Part shown: in pieces, positions 1-9,533 of the stretch | Layout: each line of letters opens with the position of its first letter | Position numbering within the stretch: the stretch's first letter is position 1 | NCBI GenBank assembly: GCA_052326605.1 | Contig: JBKQMB010000047.1 | Location: forward strand, 1 to 64,000 | Source: Bog-756 sp052326605 | Lineage (GTDB): Bacteria > Actinomycetota > Acidimicrobiia > Acidimicrobiales > RAAP-2 | Length of the DNA stretch: 64,000 nt | Direction of reading: 5' to 3' | The notes under the pieces: model-generated | Seen by the model: only the letters and a program-made list of their open reading frames with translations | The model's database searches: none | What the model was told of the DNA's origin: nothing | Made by a program: the position numbers and the translations under genes

Positions 1-978
1 TCCCGGCCAGGAGGAACGCAGGAGTCAGCTCAACGCGGGTTTGGCTGATTACAGATCGCGGGTTTCGCTGATCGCCGATCGCGGTTTTCGGTGATTACAG
101 AACGCGGGTTTCAGAGATCGCGCACAACCTCCGCATCACGAGGGATTCCTTAGCCCACCTTCCACACCAACCTCATCCGTCAGCACTCGACTACGCCTGG
201 AGAGAGTTCACTGGAGACTGAAGGGTCGATCTGCAGATAAGCCCATGCGTCGGCAGCCGACGTTCGCAGGCAAGCCAGGTCGGCGCTGGGCGCCCAACGG
301 ACCGATTTATCCGCAGCGGTAGCTCACGAGTTGGATGTGGTCGTTCCTTGGATCGGAGGATGACGCTGGTGATTCAAGCGACCAAAGCACGCTATGGCGC
401 CATTGGTGGCTCTGACCTAACGGCGCTGAAAGCAAACCCTCGGATTCCGGTTCGGTCGGTCGAACCCTCAAGTCAGCCGCCCTGCGAGCCGATGAAGTCT
501 GTGTGGGTGGAGGGAGCAGAGTGCAGGTAGTCGGGTGGCGGAGCGGGAAGCGGACCCGTTGTTGGAACCTCGATTTCTCTCAATGCCCCAACTGCGGACA
601 CGAGATCCACCGAGGAGGTGGGCGACGCATTCCGTGGTTGCACGCCGACATGTCCCTGTGATGCCCTCAGGCGGGCGAGCAAAGAGTCCAAACGATGGCC
701 GGACCTGGCCAGCCGTCGTCTGAGACCGGCGACTGAGAATCCCGAGCCACCACCCGACGACGGCACGGGAGCTTCCAGTTCCGACCTCCCTTGCACCGGA
801 CTCACGAACATGAAGCATGCAACAAGGTGAATGCGAAGAAGCCAGAGGACTGGACGGGCCGACAGTAGAGTCATCGAAGCACGGCTGGAGCGATTGCTCA
901 GAGTCGTCATGGCGACAATCCGCCTAATGAACCGGTGTTTCGTTCCGTTGAGGCATCGGGTGGAGTGAGGAGAAGCTG
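1..978. other. Stretch without a convincing gene upstream of hsdM
   Basis: Apart from 23-bp tandem repeats at 32-120, nothing is firmly recognisable. Open frames exist on both strands; the longest (473-910, minus, 145 codons) has a hydrophobic N-terminus that resembles a signal peptide but then becomes Pro/Ser/Arg-rich without any known motif, so I do not call it a gene. The promoter for the hsdMSR operon should lie in the last part of this stretch. Confidence 0.5.
32..120. repeat. 23-bp imperfect tandem repeats (about 4 units)
   Basis: Units begin at 32, 55, 78 and 101. The shared pattern is A[AT]CGCGG[GT]TTT followed by a GTGAT/CTGAT-like half. Units 1 and 3 end in the same TGATTACAG, and unit 2 ends in TGATCGCCG. 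The last unit is incomplete. The period, slightly over two helical turns, is iteron-like, but no replication gene is adjacent. Confidence 0.7.
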
Positions 979-2517
979 ATGTTGACCGGTGAGTTGAGGT
1001 CCAAGATCGATGCCATCTGGGACTCGTTCTGGGCGGGTGGGATCGCCAATCCCCTCGCAGTTATCGATCAGATCACCTACCTGCTCTTCCTGAGACGCCT
1101 CGACGACCTCCAGACACTGAAGGAGAACAAGGCCAACCGCTTAGGCGGGGCCGTTGAATCGCCAATCTTTCCTGCGGGTAGCGACGAGAAGGGCCGTCCC
1201 TATGCCGACTTCCGTTGGTCACGTTTCAAGAACTTCGCTCCAGCCGAGATGTTTGAGGTTGTAGGTGAACACGTCTTTCCCTTCCTTCGGACGCTCGGAG
1301 GGGAGGGATCCAACTACGCCAAGCACATGCAGGATGCCCGATTCACGATCCCCACTCCCTCACTGCTCGTCAAAGCAGTCGATGGCATCTCTGACGTGCC
1401 GATGGAGGATCGAGACACCAAGGGTGATGTCTACGAGTACATGCTGGCCAAGATCGCCAGTGCTGGTCAGAACGGGCAGTTCCGCACGCCACGTCACATC
1501 ATCCAACTGATGGTGGAGATGACGGCCCCGGTTCCCGACGACAAGATCCTCGATCCCGCCTGTGGAACTTGTGGTTTTCTTGTTGGCGCTGAGGAGTACG
1601 TCCGCAAGCACCATAGCGATGCTTTGCTCGACCCGGACCTGAATCAGCACTTCAACCATGAGATGTTTCACGGCTTCGACTTTGACAACACAATGCTCCG
1701 CATCGGGAGTATGAACATGCTGCTCCACGGTGTCGAGAATCCCGACGTTCGCTTCAAGGACTCTCTGTCTCAGGAGCACGCTGGCGAAGAAGAGGTGTAC
1801 TCCCTCGTGATCGCCAATCCTCCATTTGCTGGATCACTCGACTACGAGAACACCGCCAAGGATCTCCTCCAGATCGTCAAGACCAAGAAGACGGAGTTGC
1901 TCTTTTTGGCACTCTTCATCCGTCTTCTCAAGCCAGGCGGACGTGCAGCGGTCATCGTTCCCGACGGCGTCCTCTTCGGATCGAGCAAGGCCCACAAGGA
2001 GATTCGGCGCATCTTGGTCGAGGACCAGAAGATCGATGGGATCGTATCTCTTCCCAGTGGGGTGTTCAAGCCATACGCCGGAGTGTCGACCGCAATCCTG
2101 CTCTTCACCAAGACCAACTCGGGCGGCACTGGCAACGTCTGGTTCTATGACCTCCGGGCAGATGGTCGGAGCCTTGATGACAAGCGCACCGAACTGCTCC
2201 CTCCAGACAAACTGGGACCATCTCCCGAAGCTGCACTCAGCGCTGAGGAGCACGAGAAGAACAACTTGCCGGATGCCTTGGATCGGTGGAACGAGCGTGA
2301 TGGTTCTGAGCGGGACCGAGTCCGCACCGATCAGAGCTTCTGCGTACCCAAGGCTGACATCGTGGCCAACGACTACGACCTCGGCATCAACCGGTACAAG
2401 GAGGTCGTCCATGAGGAGGTCGTGTACCGGGCACCGAAGGACATCATCGCCGACCTGATGGCGCTGGAGGACGAGATCCAGCAAGGCCTCGTTGACCTGG
2501 ATGCGATGCTGACGTGA
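979..2517 (+). CDS. hsdM: Type I restriction-modification DNA methyltransferase subunit (HsdM)
   Basis: The 512-residue product is the N6-adenine methyltransferase of a type I restriction system. It has the HsdM N-terminal helical domain (about residues 5-130), then the SAM-binding motif I DPACGTCGFL (192-201) and the catalytic motif IV NPPF (280-283). Motif I carries Cys where most relatives have Gly or Ser (CGTGGF), a mild variation. The length is normal for the family. ATG at 979 has a GAGGAG-like site just upstream. Its stop overlaps the GTG of hsdS (GTGA), indicating a translationally coupled hsdMSR operon that would modify the host's own DNA at the hsdS-defined site. Confidence 0.95.
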   Translation: MLTGELRSKIDAIWDSFWAGGIANPLAVIDQITYLLFLRRLDDLQTLKENKANRLGGAVESPIFPAGSDEKGRPYADFRWSRFKNFAPAEMFEVVGEHVFPFLRTLGGEGSNYAKHMQDARFTIPTPSLLVKAVDGISDVPMEDRDTKGDVYEYMLAKIASAGQNGQFRTPRHIIQLMVEMTAPVPDDKILDPACGTCGFLVGAEEYVRKHHSDALLDPDLNQHFNHEMFHGFDFDNTMLRIGSMNMLLHGVENPDVRFKDSLSQEHAGEEEVYSLVIANPPFAGSLDYENTAKDLLQIVKTKKTELLFLALFIRLLKPGGRAAVIVPDGVLFGSSKAHKEIRRILVEDQKIDGIVSLPSGVFKPYAGVSTAILLFTKTNSGGTGNVWFYDLRADGRSLDDKRTELLPPDKLGPSPEAALSAEEHEKNNLPDALDRWNERDGSERDRVRTDQSFCVPKADIVANDYDLGINRYKEVVHEEVVYRAPKDIIADLMALEDEIQQGLVDLDAMLT

Positions 2518-3692
2518 ACGTCACGACGCTTGCTGAAGCGTGCAGTATCAACCCGAAGCTCCCGATGCCCATTGGCGGAGGCACTGAGGTCAGTTATGTA
2601 CCGATGGCCTCGGTGAATGCAGTGACCGGAAGCGTGGGCGAAGTTGATCAACTGCGCTACGAAGATACTTCTTCTGGCCTTACCCCACTTGTGTCCGGTG
2701 ATGTTCTCGTTGCGAAGATCACCCCCTGCTTCCAGAACGGAAAGACCGCACAGGCGATCTTGCCAACTCTCGTTGGCATGGGATCGACCGAGTTTCATGT
2801 AATCCGGGCCATTGAAGGCGTATCGGATGCTCGCTACCTCTTGCACTTTCTACGGCAGCCATGGGTGCGTGACGCAGGCGAACAGCGCATGACGGGGAGC
2901 GGTGGACAACGACGGGTCCCGGTGGAGTTCTTCAAGTTCCTCCCGATCCCTCTCCCGCCCATCGAAGAGCAGCGACGCATCGCCGCAATCTTGGACAAGG
3001 CCGATGAGGTGCGGACGAAGCGACGGGAAGCGTTCGAGACACTGGAAACACTGACACAATCGATCTTCGTCAATATGTTCGGCGATCTCTTATCGAATCA
3101 AAGAGAATGGCCGACTGCGAGCGTCGAGGAAGTTTGCGAGCTTGTGGTCGATTGCGTCAATCGAACGGCTCCCATTGTCGAGAGTCCGACTCCGTACAAG
3201 ATGATCAGAACTACCAACGTTCGGAATGGTGAAGTCAACCTCAATAGCGTGCGATATGTATCGAAAGAAACGTATGAACGGTGGAATCGGCGAGCGACGC
3301 CCCGTGACGGAGACGTGCTTCTCACTCGAGAGGCACCAGTCGGCGAGGCCGGAATACTTCGAGGGAGTCAGTCCGTATTCCTAGGGCAGAGGTTGATGCT
3401 TTACCGTGCGCAGCCGGAGCGTATGACGCCCGAGTTTCTATTTCAATCATTTAGGAGTCCATTTCTTCGATCTCAGTTTGATATCCAAGGATCTGGTTCC
3501 ACTGTCAAGCATCTGCCGCTTCCAGCCTGCCGGGGATTCGTACTGAGATTGCCACCATTCCATTTACAACAAGAGTTTGCCCGTCACTTCAACTTGACTC
3601 ACTCGGTTGCTAGCCGACTTAGTGTGCATTCCGAGATACTCGATGATCTCTTCGCCTCGCTCCAGCAGCGGGCATTCCAGGGTGCACTGTGA
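2514..3692 (+). CDS. hsdS: Type I restriction specificity subunit (HsdS)
   Basis: The 392-residue protein recognises the bipartite DNA target for HsdM and HsdR. It shows two target-recognition domains separated by a conserved helical spacer: LPPIEEQRRIAAILDKADE (around residues 143-161), running into a helix ending in FVNMFGD, and a matching C-terminal repeat ending LFASLQQRAFQGAL. The first recognition domain lies within roughly residues 1-140 and the second within 190-345. GTG at 2514 overlaps the hsdM stop and the stop overlaps the hsdR GTG, so all three are coupled. The variable domains decide the target sequence, which cannot be read from sequence alone. Confidence 0.93.
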   Translation: MNVTTLAEACSINPKLPMPIGGGTEVSYVPMASVNAVTGSVGEVDQLRYEDTSSGLTPLVSGDVLVAKITPCFQNGKTAQAILPTLVGMGSTEFHVIRAIEGVSDARYLLHFLRQPWVRDAGEQRMTGSGGQRRVPVEFFKFLPIPLPPIEEQRRIAAILDKADEVRTKRREAFETLETLTQSIFVNMFGDLLSNQREWPTASVEEVCELVVDCVNRTAPIVESPTPYKMIRTTNVRNGEVNLNSVRYVSKETYERWNRRATPRDGDVLLTREAPVGEAGILRGSQSVFLGQRLMLYRAQPERMTPEFLFQSFRSPFLRSQFDIQGSGSTVKHLPLPACRGFVLRLPPFHLQQEFARHFNLTHSVASRLSVHSEILDDLFASLQQRAFQGAL

Positions 3693-6600
3693 CGGCATTC
3701 GACTTCATGGCATCGGAGTTCCCTGAGATCCACGCCGAGGCGGATAAGGCGGTCAACACCGCTCTGCCAGATCCACGAACTTCTTGCTTCTACGCACGTC
3801 GGGTGGTCGAGCAGTCGACACGGTGGGCCTTCAACAGTGATCCATCCCTGCACCCGTCCTACGACGACACGCTGAGCGATCTTCTGAACGATCCGGCTTT
3901 CAAGAGCTTGATGGGAGACCGGATCTTCCAACTGGCTAGGGGCGTTGTCCGCCAGGGGAATCGGGCCGTGCACGAATCGAGACGTGTCACCCAGCGGGAT
4001 TCGATCACATCTCTGTCCGCCCTCTTCCAGTTCACCTACTGGTTCGCACGCACCTACTGCCGGGGTGCCAAGCCACCTCCGGACCTCAAGTTCGACCCCA
4101 GGTACCTTCCAGTGCCCAAGAAGGTGCCGGAGGTAACGGTCGATCAACTCAAGGAACTTGAAGAGGCCCTTGAACTGAGCGAGCGAGAACGTCGGCGTGC
4201 GTTGGAGAAACTAGAGGGCAAGTCGACGCTTGAGGCCGAACTTGCACAACTGCGAGCCGAGGTAGATGAGGCGAAGAAGCTGGCTGCGGCCACGCCTGAC
4301 GAACACGACTACACAGAGGTGGAGACTCGTGACTACTTCATTGATCTGCTGCTTGGGGAAGCGGGCTGGGTCATCGATGAGCACAAGGACATCGAGGTTG
4401 AAGTCACGGGGATGCCCAACAAGGAGGGCCTCGGATACGTCGACTACGTCCTGTGGGGTGACGATGGCTTGCCACTCGGACTGGTTGAGGCAAAGAAGAC
4501 TCGGAAGAGTCCACAAGAGGGCCAGCAACAGGCCAAGCTCTACGCCGACCGTCTTGAGGCGATATATGGCCAGCGGCCAGTCATCTTCTACACGAATGGG
4601 TTTGAGCATTGGATCTGGGACGACTGTTCTTATCCTCCTCGACCGGTCCAAGGGTTCTATAGGAAGGATGAACTGGAACTGATCGTCCAGCGACGCACCA
4701 GCAAGGCGTCACTGGCCGAGACCCCGGTTAGCCCTGAGATAGTCGAGCGTTATTACCAGCGGCGCTGTATCCAGCGCATCGGTGAGGCCTTCAGCGACCA
4801 GAACCACCGCAAAGCACTGGTGGTGATGGCTACGGGTGCGGGTAAGACACGCACTGTCATCGCACTGTCTGATGTCCTGATCCGAGCTAACTGGGCGAAG
4901 AGGATTCTGTTTCTCGCTGATCGCACGGCACTGGTCAACCAAGCAGTGAATGCATTCAAGGCGTTCTTGCCTGATTCGGCCCCCGTGAACCTGGTGACGG
5001 ACAAGAACGAAGAGGGTCGTGTCTACATCTCGACGTATCCGACGATGATGAACCTCATCAACGCTGATCCAGAAGGTGAACGGCGCTTTGGGGTCGGCTA
5101 CTTCGACCTAGTGGTCATCGACGAGGCTCATCGTTCGGTCTTTCGGAAGTACCAGGCCATCTTCGACTACTTCGATTCGCTGCTGGTCGGTCTGACGGCG
5201 ACGCCTCGTGAAGAGATCAGCCACAATACATACGGGCTATTCGATCTGAAGACTGGCGTTCCCACTGATGCCTACCCCCTTGAGGAGGCAGTGGGCGACA
5301 AGTTCCTAGTTCCCTTTAGGGCCGTATCGGTACCTCTGAAGTTCCCCCGTGAGGGCATCAGCTATGACGAACTAAGCGACGAAGAGAAAGAGATCTGGGA
5401 TGAACTCGACTGGGACGATTACGACGACAATCCACCCGATCACGTAGACGCAGCCGGTCTCAACAAGTGGCTCTTCAACGCAGACACGGTGGACAAGGTC
5501 CTTGAGACACTGATGACGAAGGGCGTCAACGTCTCCGGCGGTGACCGACTCGGCAAGACGATCATCTTCGCCAAGAACCAGGATCACGCAGATTTCATCG
5601 CCAAGCGCTTCAACATCAACTACCCGCACTTCAAAGGCGAGTTCGCCCGAGTCATCACACATCGGGTGAACTACGGGCAGAGCTTGATCGACGCCTTTTC
5701 GATCAAGGAGAAGGCTCCCCACATCGCCGTCTCGGTCGACATGCTTGATACTGGCATCGACATTCCCGAAGTAGTCAACCTCGTCTTCTTCAAGCAAGTT
5801 CGGTCGAAGACCAAATTCTGGCAGATGATTGGTCGAGGGACCCGACTCTGTCCTGACCTCTTTGGACCAGACGAAGACAAACAGTTCTTCCAAATCTTCG
5901 ACTTCTGTCAGAACTTCGAGTTCTTCAATCAGCACCCAGCCGTAAACGATGTGCCACTGGTCCGATCGGTGAGTGAGAAGCGATTCTGTGCACGGCTAGA
6001 GATGCTCCAACTACTGGAGCATGAGGATGAGGAGGCTGAGCTTCGAAATGAAGTAGCCGACATCCTCCAAAGCGAGGTCGCCTCGATGAATACTGAGAAC
6101 TTCGTGGTGCGTCCCCATCGGAAACTGGTTGAGAAGTACGGCAAAGCTAAGTCATGGGCGGCGATAGACGAGAGCGACGTGATTACCCTCGCCCATTCTG
6201 TGGCGAGCCTTCCTAGGGAGCTACCGGCGGAACCCGAAGAAGCGAGGCGATTCGATCTGCTGATACTTAGTCTTCAGTTGGCGATCCTTCGAACAGAGCC
6301 AGGTTTTGCCGAGGTCCGTAACAAGGTAAGAACGATTGCAGGTCTCTTGGAGGACTACTCCTCCATCCCAGGAGTGGCTGAGCAGATGGATCTACTCGCT
6401 GAGCTTCAAACGGATGAGTGGTGGGAGGGCGTCACTCTTCCGATGCTTGAGAACGTCAGGAAGCGCCTTCGGCTGCTCGTGCAGTTCATCGAGAAGAACA
6501 AGCGCAAGATCATCTACACGGACTTCGTCGATGAGATGGGCGAACACGTCGAGTATGAGTTCACTGGCATTGCTCCGCCCTCCGACTTTGAGAAGTTCCG

Positions 6601-7057
6601 CAAGAAAACATTGGCTTTCTTGAAGGAACACAAAGGCGAAATGGCCGTGGAAAAGGTCCACAGGAACTGGCCGATAACTCCTGAAGACATGACCGAGCTT
6701 GAACGCATCCTTATCGAGAGCGACGTTGGGACCTTGGAAGACTGCGAACAGGCACGCATCCAGGCGGGCAGCTTCGGCCTCTTCATCCGATCACTCATTG
6801 GTTTGGATCGAGCGGCTGCGAAGGAAGCTTTCGGGAAGTTTCTCGACGATAAGAGCTATTCGGCTAATCAGATCGAGTTCGTCAACCTCATTATCGATGA
6901 CTTGAGTCAAAACGGGGTGATCGAGGTGCGCCGGTTCTACGAGTCGCCATTCACGGACCTCAGCCCGCAAGGTCCCGAGGAGCTATTCACGTCGGACCAG
7001 ATCGATGATCTCGTCAAGGTACTGGCCGAGGTTCGTCACACCGCCGAAGTGGCGTAG
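3689..7057 (+). CDS. hsdR: Type I restriction endonuclease/translocase subunit (HsdR)
   Basis: The 1122-residue motor and nuclease subunit cleaves unmodified foreign DNA. Residues 5-125 resemble a DUF4145 domain. A charged coiled coil follows (about 150-200), then the HsdR_N nuclease, with Asp252 in a VDYVLWG stretch and the EAKK motif at 268-271 (PD-(D/E)xK type). The SF2 helicase has Walker A ATGAGKT (381-387), a DEAH box in VVIDEAHRS and motif III LTATPR; the C-terminus matches EcoEI-type HsdR. GTG at 3689 overlaps the hsdS stop. All catalytic motifs are present, so the system looks functional. It is convergent with the Abi_C gene, 10 bp away. Confidence 0.95.
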   Translation: MTAFDFMASEFPEIHAEADKAVNTALPDPRTSCFYARRVVEQSTRWAFNSDPSLHPSYDDTLSDLLNDPAFKSLMGDRIFQLARGVVRQGNRAVHESRRVTQRDSITSLSALFQFTYWFARTYCRGAKPPPDLKFDPRYLPVPKKVPEVTVDQLKELEEALELSERERRRALEKLEGKSTLEAELAQLRAEVDEAKKLAAATPDEHDYTEVETRDYFIDLLLGEAGWVIDEHKDIEVEVTGMPNKEGLGYVDYVLWGDDGLPLGLVEAKKTRKSPQEGQQQAKLYADRLEAIYGQRPVIFYTNGFEHWIWDDCSYPPRPVQGFYRKDELELIVQRRTSKASLAETPVSPEIVERYYQRRCIQRIGEAFSDQNHRKALVVMATGAGKTRTVIALSDVLIRANWAKRILFLADRTALVNQAVNAFKAFLPDSAPVNLVTDKNEEGRVYISTYPTMMNLINADPEGERRFGVGYFDLVVIDEAHRSVFRKYQAIFDYFDSLLVGLTATPREEISHNTYGLFDLKTGVPTDAYPLEEAVGDKFLVPFRAVSVPLKFPREGISYDELSDEEKEIWDELDWDDYDDNPPDHVDAAGLNKWLFNADTVDKVLETLMTKGVNVSGGDRLGKTIIFAKNQDHADFIAKRFNINYPHFKGEFARVITHRVNYGQSLIDAFSIKEKAPHIAVSVDMLDTGIDIPEVVNLVFFKQVRSKTKFWQMIGRGTRLCPDLFGPDEDKQFFQIFDFCQNFEFFNQHPAVNDVPLVRSVSEKRFCARLEMLQLLEHEDEEAELRNEVADILQSEVASMNTENFVVRPHRKLVEKYGKAKSWAAIDESDVITLAHSVASLPRELPAEPEEARRFDLLILSLQLAILRTEPGFAEVRNKVRTIAGLLEDYSSIPGVAEQMDLLAELQTDEWWEGVTLPMLENVRKRLRLLVQFIEKNKRKIIYTDFVDEMGEHVEYEFTGIAPPSDFEKFRKKTLAFLKEHKGEMAVEKVHRNWPITPEDMTELERILIESDVGTLEDCEQARIQAGSFGLFIRSLIGLDRAAAKEAFGKFLDDKSYSANQIEFVNLIIDDLSQNGVIEVRRFYESPFTDLSPQGPEELFTSDQIDDLVKVLAEVRHTAEVA

Positions 7058-7067
7058 AACTCGGCCC

Positions 7068-7799
7068 CTACTGCGGTGTCAGGCGATGGCAGTCAATGAA
7101 GTATTGAGAGACACCGAACGCAAGGTTGACCACGAGGCGCGCATCGAGGGGTCGAGGAGTCGGGGCAGAGATACCAGCACCGTGTGCGTCGCCAAGTTCA
7201 TTGCGCAACGCCCCTAACGCACCAAGCACAGTTCCCACTCCACTGAGTAGCTGCCTTGCAACCTGCTCATTCGCTCACTCAGGCCCGAGGTTCAGGCATC
7301 TCTGCACCGCCTTGTAGAGGTCGCCAAGTTCCCCATTGTTTGGGTAGGGCTGTCCTCGCTCGTCGCAAATGTGCTTGCAGACGCTCTCTAACGTTGTCCG
7401 GGCCGCACGAATGGCTGCCGCAGGTTCTCCGCCCGCTTTTTCCAAGGCTTCTGCCCACGACGAGCGCACCCGAACCCAGTCCAAGCCGGCAAGCATCTCC
7501 TGCGACACCGGTGCGAGTCCTGTCCGAAGGAACGCCTTCAGCTTGTCGAGACGAGGGTCCTCCCGACTATCCCCGTCAACTAGTGCTCGCAAGGCAATGT
7601 GCTGATCCCTAACGTCCAGGGCCTCGATTGCACGTTGGAAGATCATCCACCGAGAGGGCTTGTCATCCATGGGATACGAGCCGAGAGCTTCGGTGTACGC
7701 CCCGAAGAAGCTGTGTAGTTCGGGACCTGACATTCCGTATTCTCTGGCGTACAGTTCAGTTGCAAGCTCAATGATGGGTCGGGGGAGATCAGTTTCCAT
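7068..7799 (-). pseudogene. Abi_C-domain (abortive infection C-terminal-like) protein interrupted by one in-frame TGA
   Basis: From ATG 7799 the frame runs 174 codons to a TGA at 7275-7277. The frame then stays open without a shift for another 68 codons to TAG at 7068. The part before the TGA contains AAIRAARTTLESVCKHI, the start of an Abi_C-like helical domain; the part after it contains LGALRNELGDAHG and FGVSQYFIDCH, the expected second half of the same domain with its conserved RN...HG. So the homology spans the stop. A recent nonsense mutation, a sequencing error or stop readthrough could explain it. An in-frame ATG at 7877 would add 26 unlikely residues. The neighbours are restriction genes, which fits a defence role. 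Confidence 0.75.
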
Positions 7800-7911
7800 C
7801 TCTACAGACTGCCTCGCTGCGCCACCACAGTGTCCGAATGCGAAAATACCGAGGAAGTCGCAGCCACAGTGAGGCAACTTCGGATCAAGACCAACGGACT
7901 AGGTGCGGCTA

Positions 7912-8088
7912 CTGGGCCGAAACCGCTTGCTCTAGGTGCCGATAGATAGTCTTCCTGCTCACCTCGAGGGTTTTGGCGATGGCCTCGACAGTGTGCACCC
8001 TGGAGTCGTACATCTGTCGGGCGATCTTGATCTTCTCTGTCGTCATCGTTGGGGGGCGGCCTCCGACTCGGCCTCGTGCCCTGGCGGC
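7912..8088 (-). pseudogene. Serine resolvase C-terminal remnant
   Basis: About 60 codons encode a stretch matching the C-terminal linker and helix-turn-helix of the intact resolvase at 9534-10100: ARARGRVGGRP, then a region with YDSRVHTVEAIA and TIYRHL. The catalytic N-terminal domain is missing. The open frame extends upstream to 8202 into non-homologous sequence that overlaps the 3' end of the Mrr-like gene. It therefore looks like the tail of a resolvase gene truncated when the Mrr-like gene arrived or was rearranged. Confidence 0.7.
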
Positions 8089-8147
8089 CACAACTACGGC
8101 AATTCCAACTACCGCCGCCGACGCTACTGACGGATCGACCTGGTTCC

Positions 8148-9494
8148 TCAGGAAGTCGAAGCCGTTTCCAGGAGGACCGCTTCCTTTGTGAGAAGCGTCC
8201 ATGTTCCATGCTGTCCCTTGATCTTCCCCATGTTCTCCAACCAGCCCAACCGGAACTGCACCTGGGCATCTGTCTCCCAGGACACACCTAACTCACTGCG
8301 CAGATGATCGAGAAGTTCAGCGGTGGTTTTTGGGCCGGTGCCGATTGCGTCGAGAAGCTCGTCGAATCCGGCGACATTGCTACGAGCGATCACCAAGAGT
8401 GCTTCAGGCGAAGGGTCTTCGAGGTAGGTGGCACCGGTGGCGGTCACAGTAATCTGTTCGCCCTGGGTCTCGATGAGATTGAACGATCTGAGGACGGTAC
8501 TGAGATACGACCGTGCGACCTTCGGACTAGACACCGTTTCAAAGTGCTCAATCACCCACTCTGTCGCTTGATCAAGCGATGGGGCGGTCTCGGCAATGTA
8601 CGTCAGGATCTTTTCAAGGGCGGACATCCAGGCATGGCGACCGCCCGGCAAGGGCCAGATCGCTAGGGCCTTTGCCCCGGTGTAGTGATTGGCATTCGGC
8701 GAGCCGTGAGGGGCACCGGGGTTATCGATGTCCTCCACAGCTTCCGTCTCGGTCGGAGCAAGGCTTTCTTCGTCCAGTTCGAGGAGTTCCCAGGACTTGC
8801 TGCTCACTCCGATCTCATTTTCAATCAATAGGCTGAGAAGCTGCTCTCCGCTCAGCAGCGTGATGGGGGTCTTGTCGGGCGCAGCCGCTTCTTGTCGAGC
8901 ATCTGGCGTGAAATCCGAAAGGGTGATGATCAACCCTCGTTCGTGCGGCCCAAGACCGCCCCGGAGTTCACGGACAGTCCTCCCAGCGATGTTCTTGGCC
9001 CATCTCTTCACTTGAACCGCTGTCTTTACGTCGGTGACGCCCCCAACCGTTAGGGTCGCCCGCACATCGATCCCGCCATCGCCCGAGTATTTGGTGACCA
9101 AGACATCCTCGAAGCCCAGGCGTGCGAGGAGCATTCCGATGAGATGCTCAAACGCCTGAGGATCAAGTTCGGAGAGTATGCCACGCAGCTTGGTGCGGAC
9201 CTTCTCGTTGTGTTGTGAAATCGCACCGCCGAGAGGGTCCATCGGGGTTGCCAGGCTAAACAGCCCCCGCCCGAATTGCCGGAAGCGTTGCGGCTTCCCG
9301 GACCCCGCTCGCCGCTTGATGTCCGAGTACAACTGAGCGCCCATCGTCGCATCCGGGGTCAGCCCCTGGGATGTAATCAACCCGTCTTGTTGGGCCAACT
9401 CGGTGATCTTCCGAAAATGGAGCGGAGCACCGGGCGAGTGACTACGAAGAACCTCTTCCGCCGCCTGAAGAAACGTCAACTGTCCGTTCGCCAC
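8148..9494 (-). CDS. HARE-HTH / Mrr-type restriction endonuclease
   Basis: The 448-residue predicted nuclease has a HARE-HTH winged-helix domain at residues 5-82 (FLQAAEEVL, PLHFRKITELA), a domain found in DNA-modification sensing proteins. An Mrr-family PD-(D/E)xK domain follows (about 108-225) with GDGGIDVRA (catalytic Asp143) and the QVKRW strand (Gln161, Lys163). The C-terminal half has winged-helix-like sequence without a name I can assign. Mrr relatives are type IV enzymes that cut modified foreign DNA; that function is inferred. The start is GTG at 9494 with no strong ribosome-binding site. It lies between an intact resolvase and a resolvase fragment. Confidence 0.8.
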   Translation of the reverse strand: MANGQLTFLQAAEEVLRSHSPGAPLHFRKITELAQQDGLITSQGLTPDATMGAQLYSDIKRRAGSGKPQRFRQFGRGLFSLATPMDPLGGAISQHNEKVRTKLRGILSELDPQAFEHLIGMLLARLGFEDVLVTKYSGDGGIDVRATLTVGGVTDVKTAVQVKRWAKNIAGRTVRELRGGLGPHERGLIITLSDFTPDARQEAAAPDKTPITLLSGEQLLSLLIENEIGVSSKSWELLELDEESLAPTETEAVEDIDNPGAPHGSPNANHYTGAKALAIWPLPGGRHAWMSALEKILTYIAETAPSLDQATEWVIEHFETVSSPKVARSYLSTVLRSFNLIETQGEQITVTATGATYLEDPSPEALLVIARSNVAGFDELLDAIGTGPKTTAELLDHLRSELGVSWETDAQVQFRLGWLENMGKIKGQHGTWTLLTKEAVLLETASTS

Positions 9495-9533
9495 GATTCA
9501 TCAGCCTATGTCCCTCTGCTGTGGCTAACGTGA

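Noticed and set aside
473..910. 145-codon open frame on the minus strand with a hydrophobic start
   Set aside because: The rest is Pro/Ser/Arg-rich with no motif, several other frames are open over the same bases, and there is no supporting ribosome-binding site.
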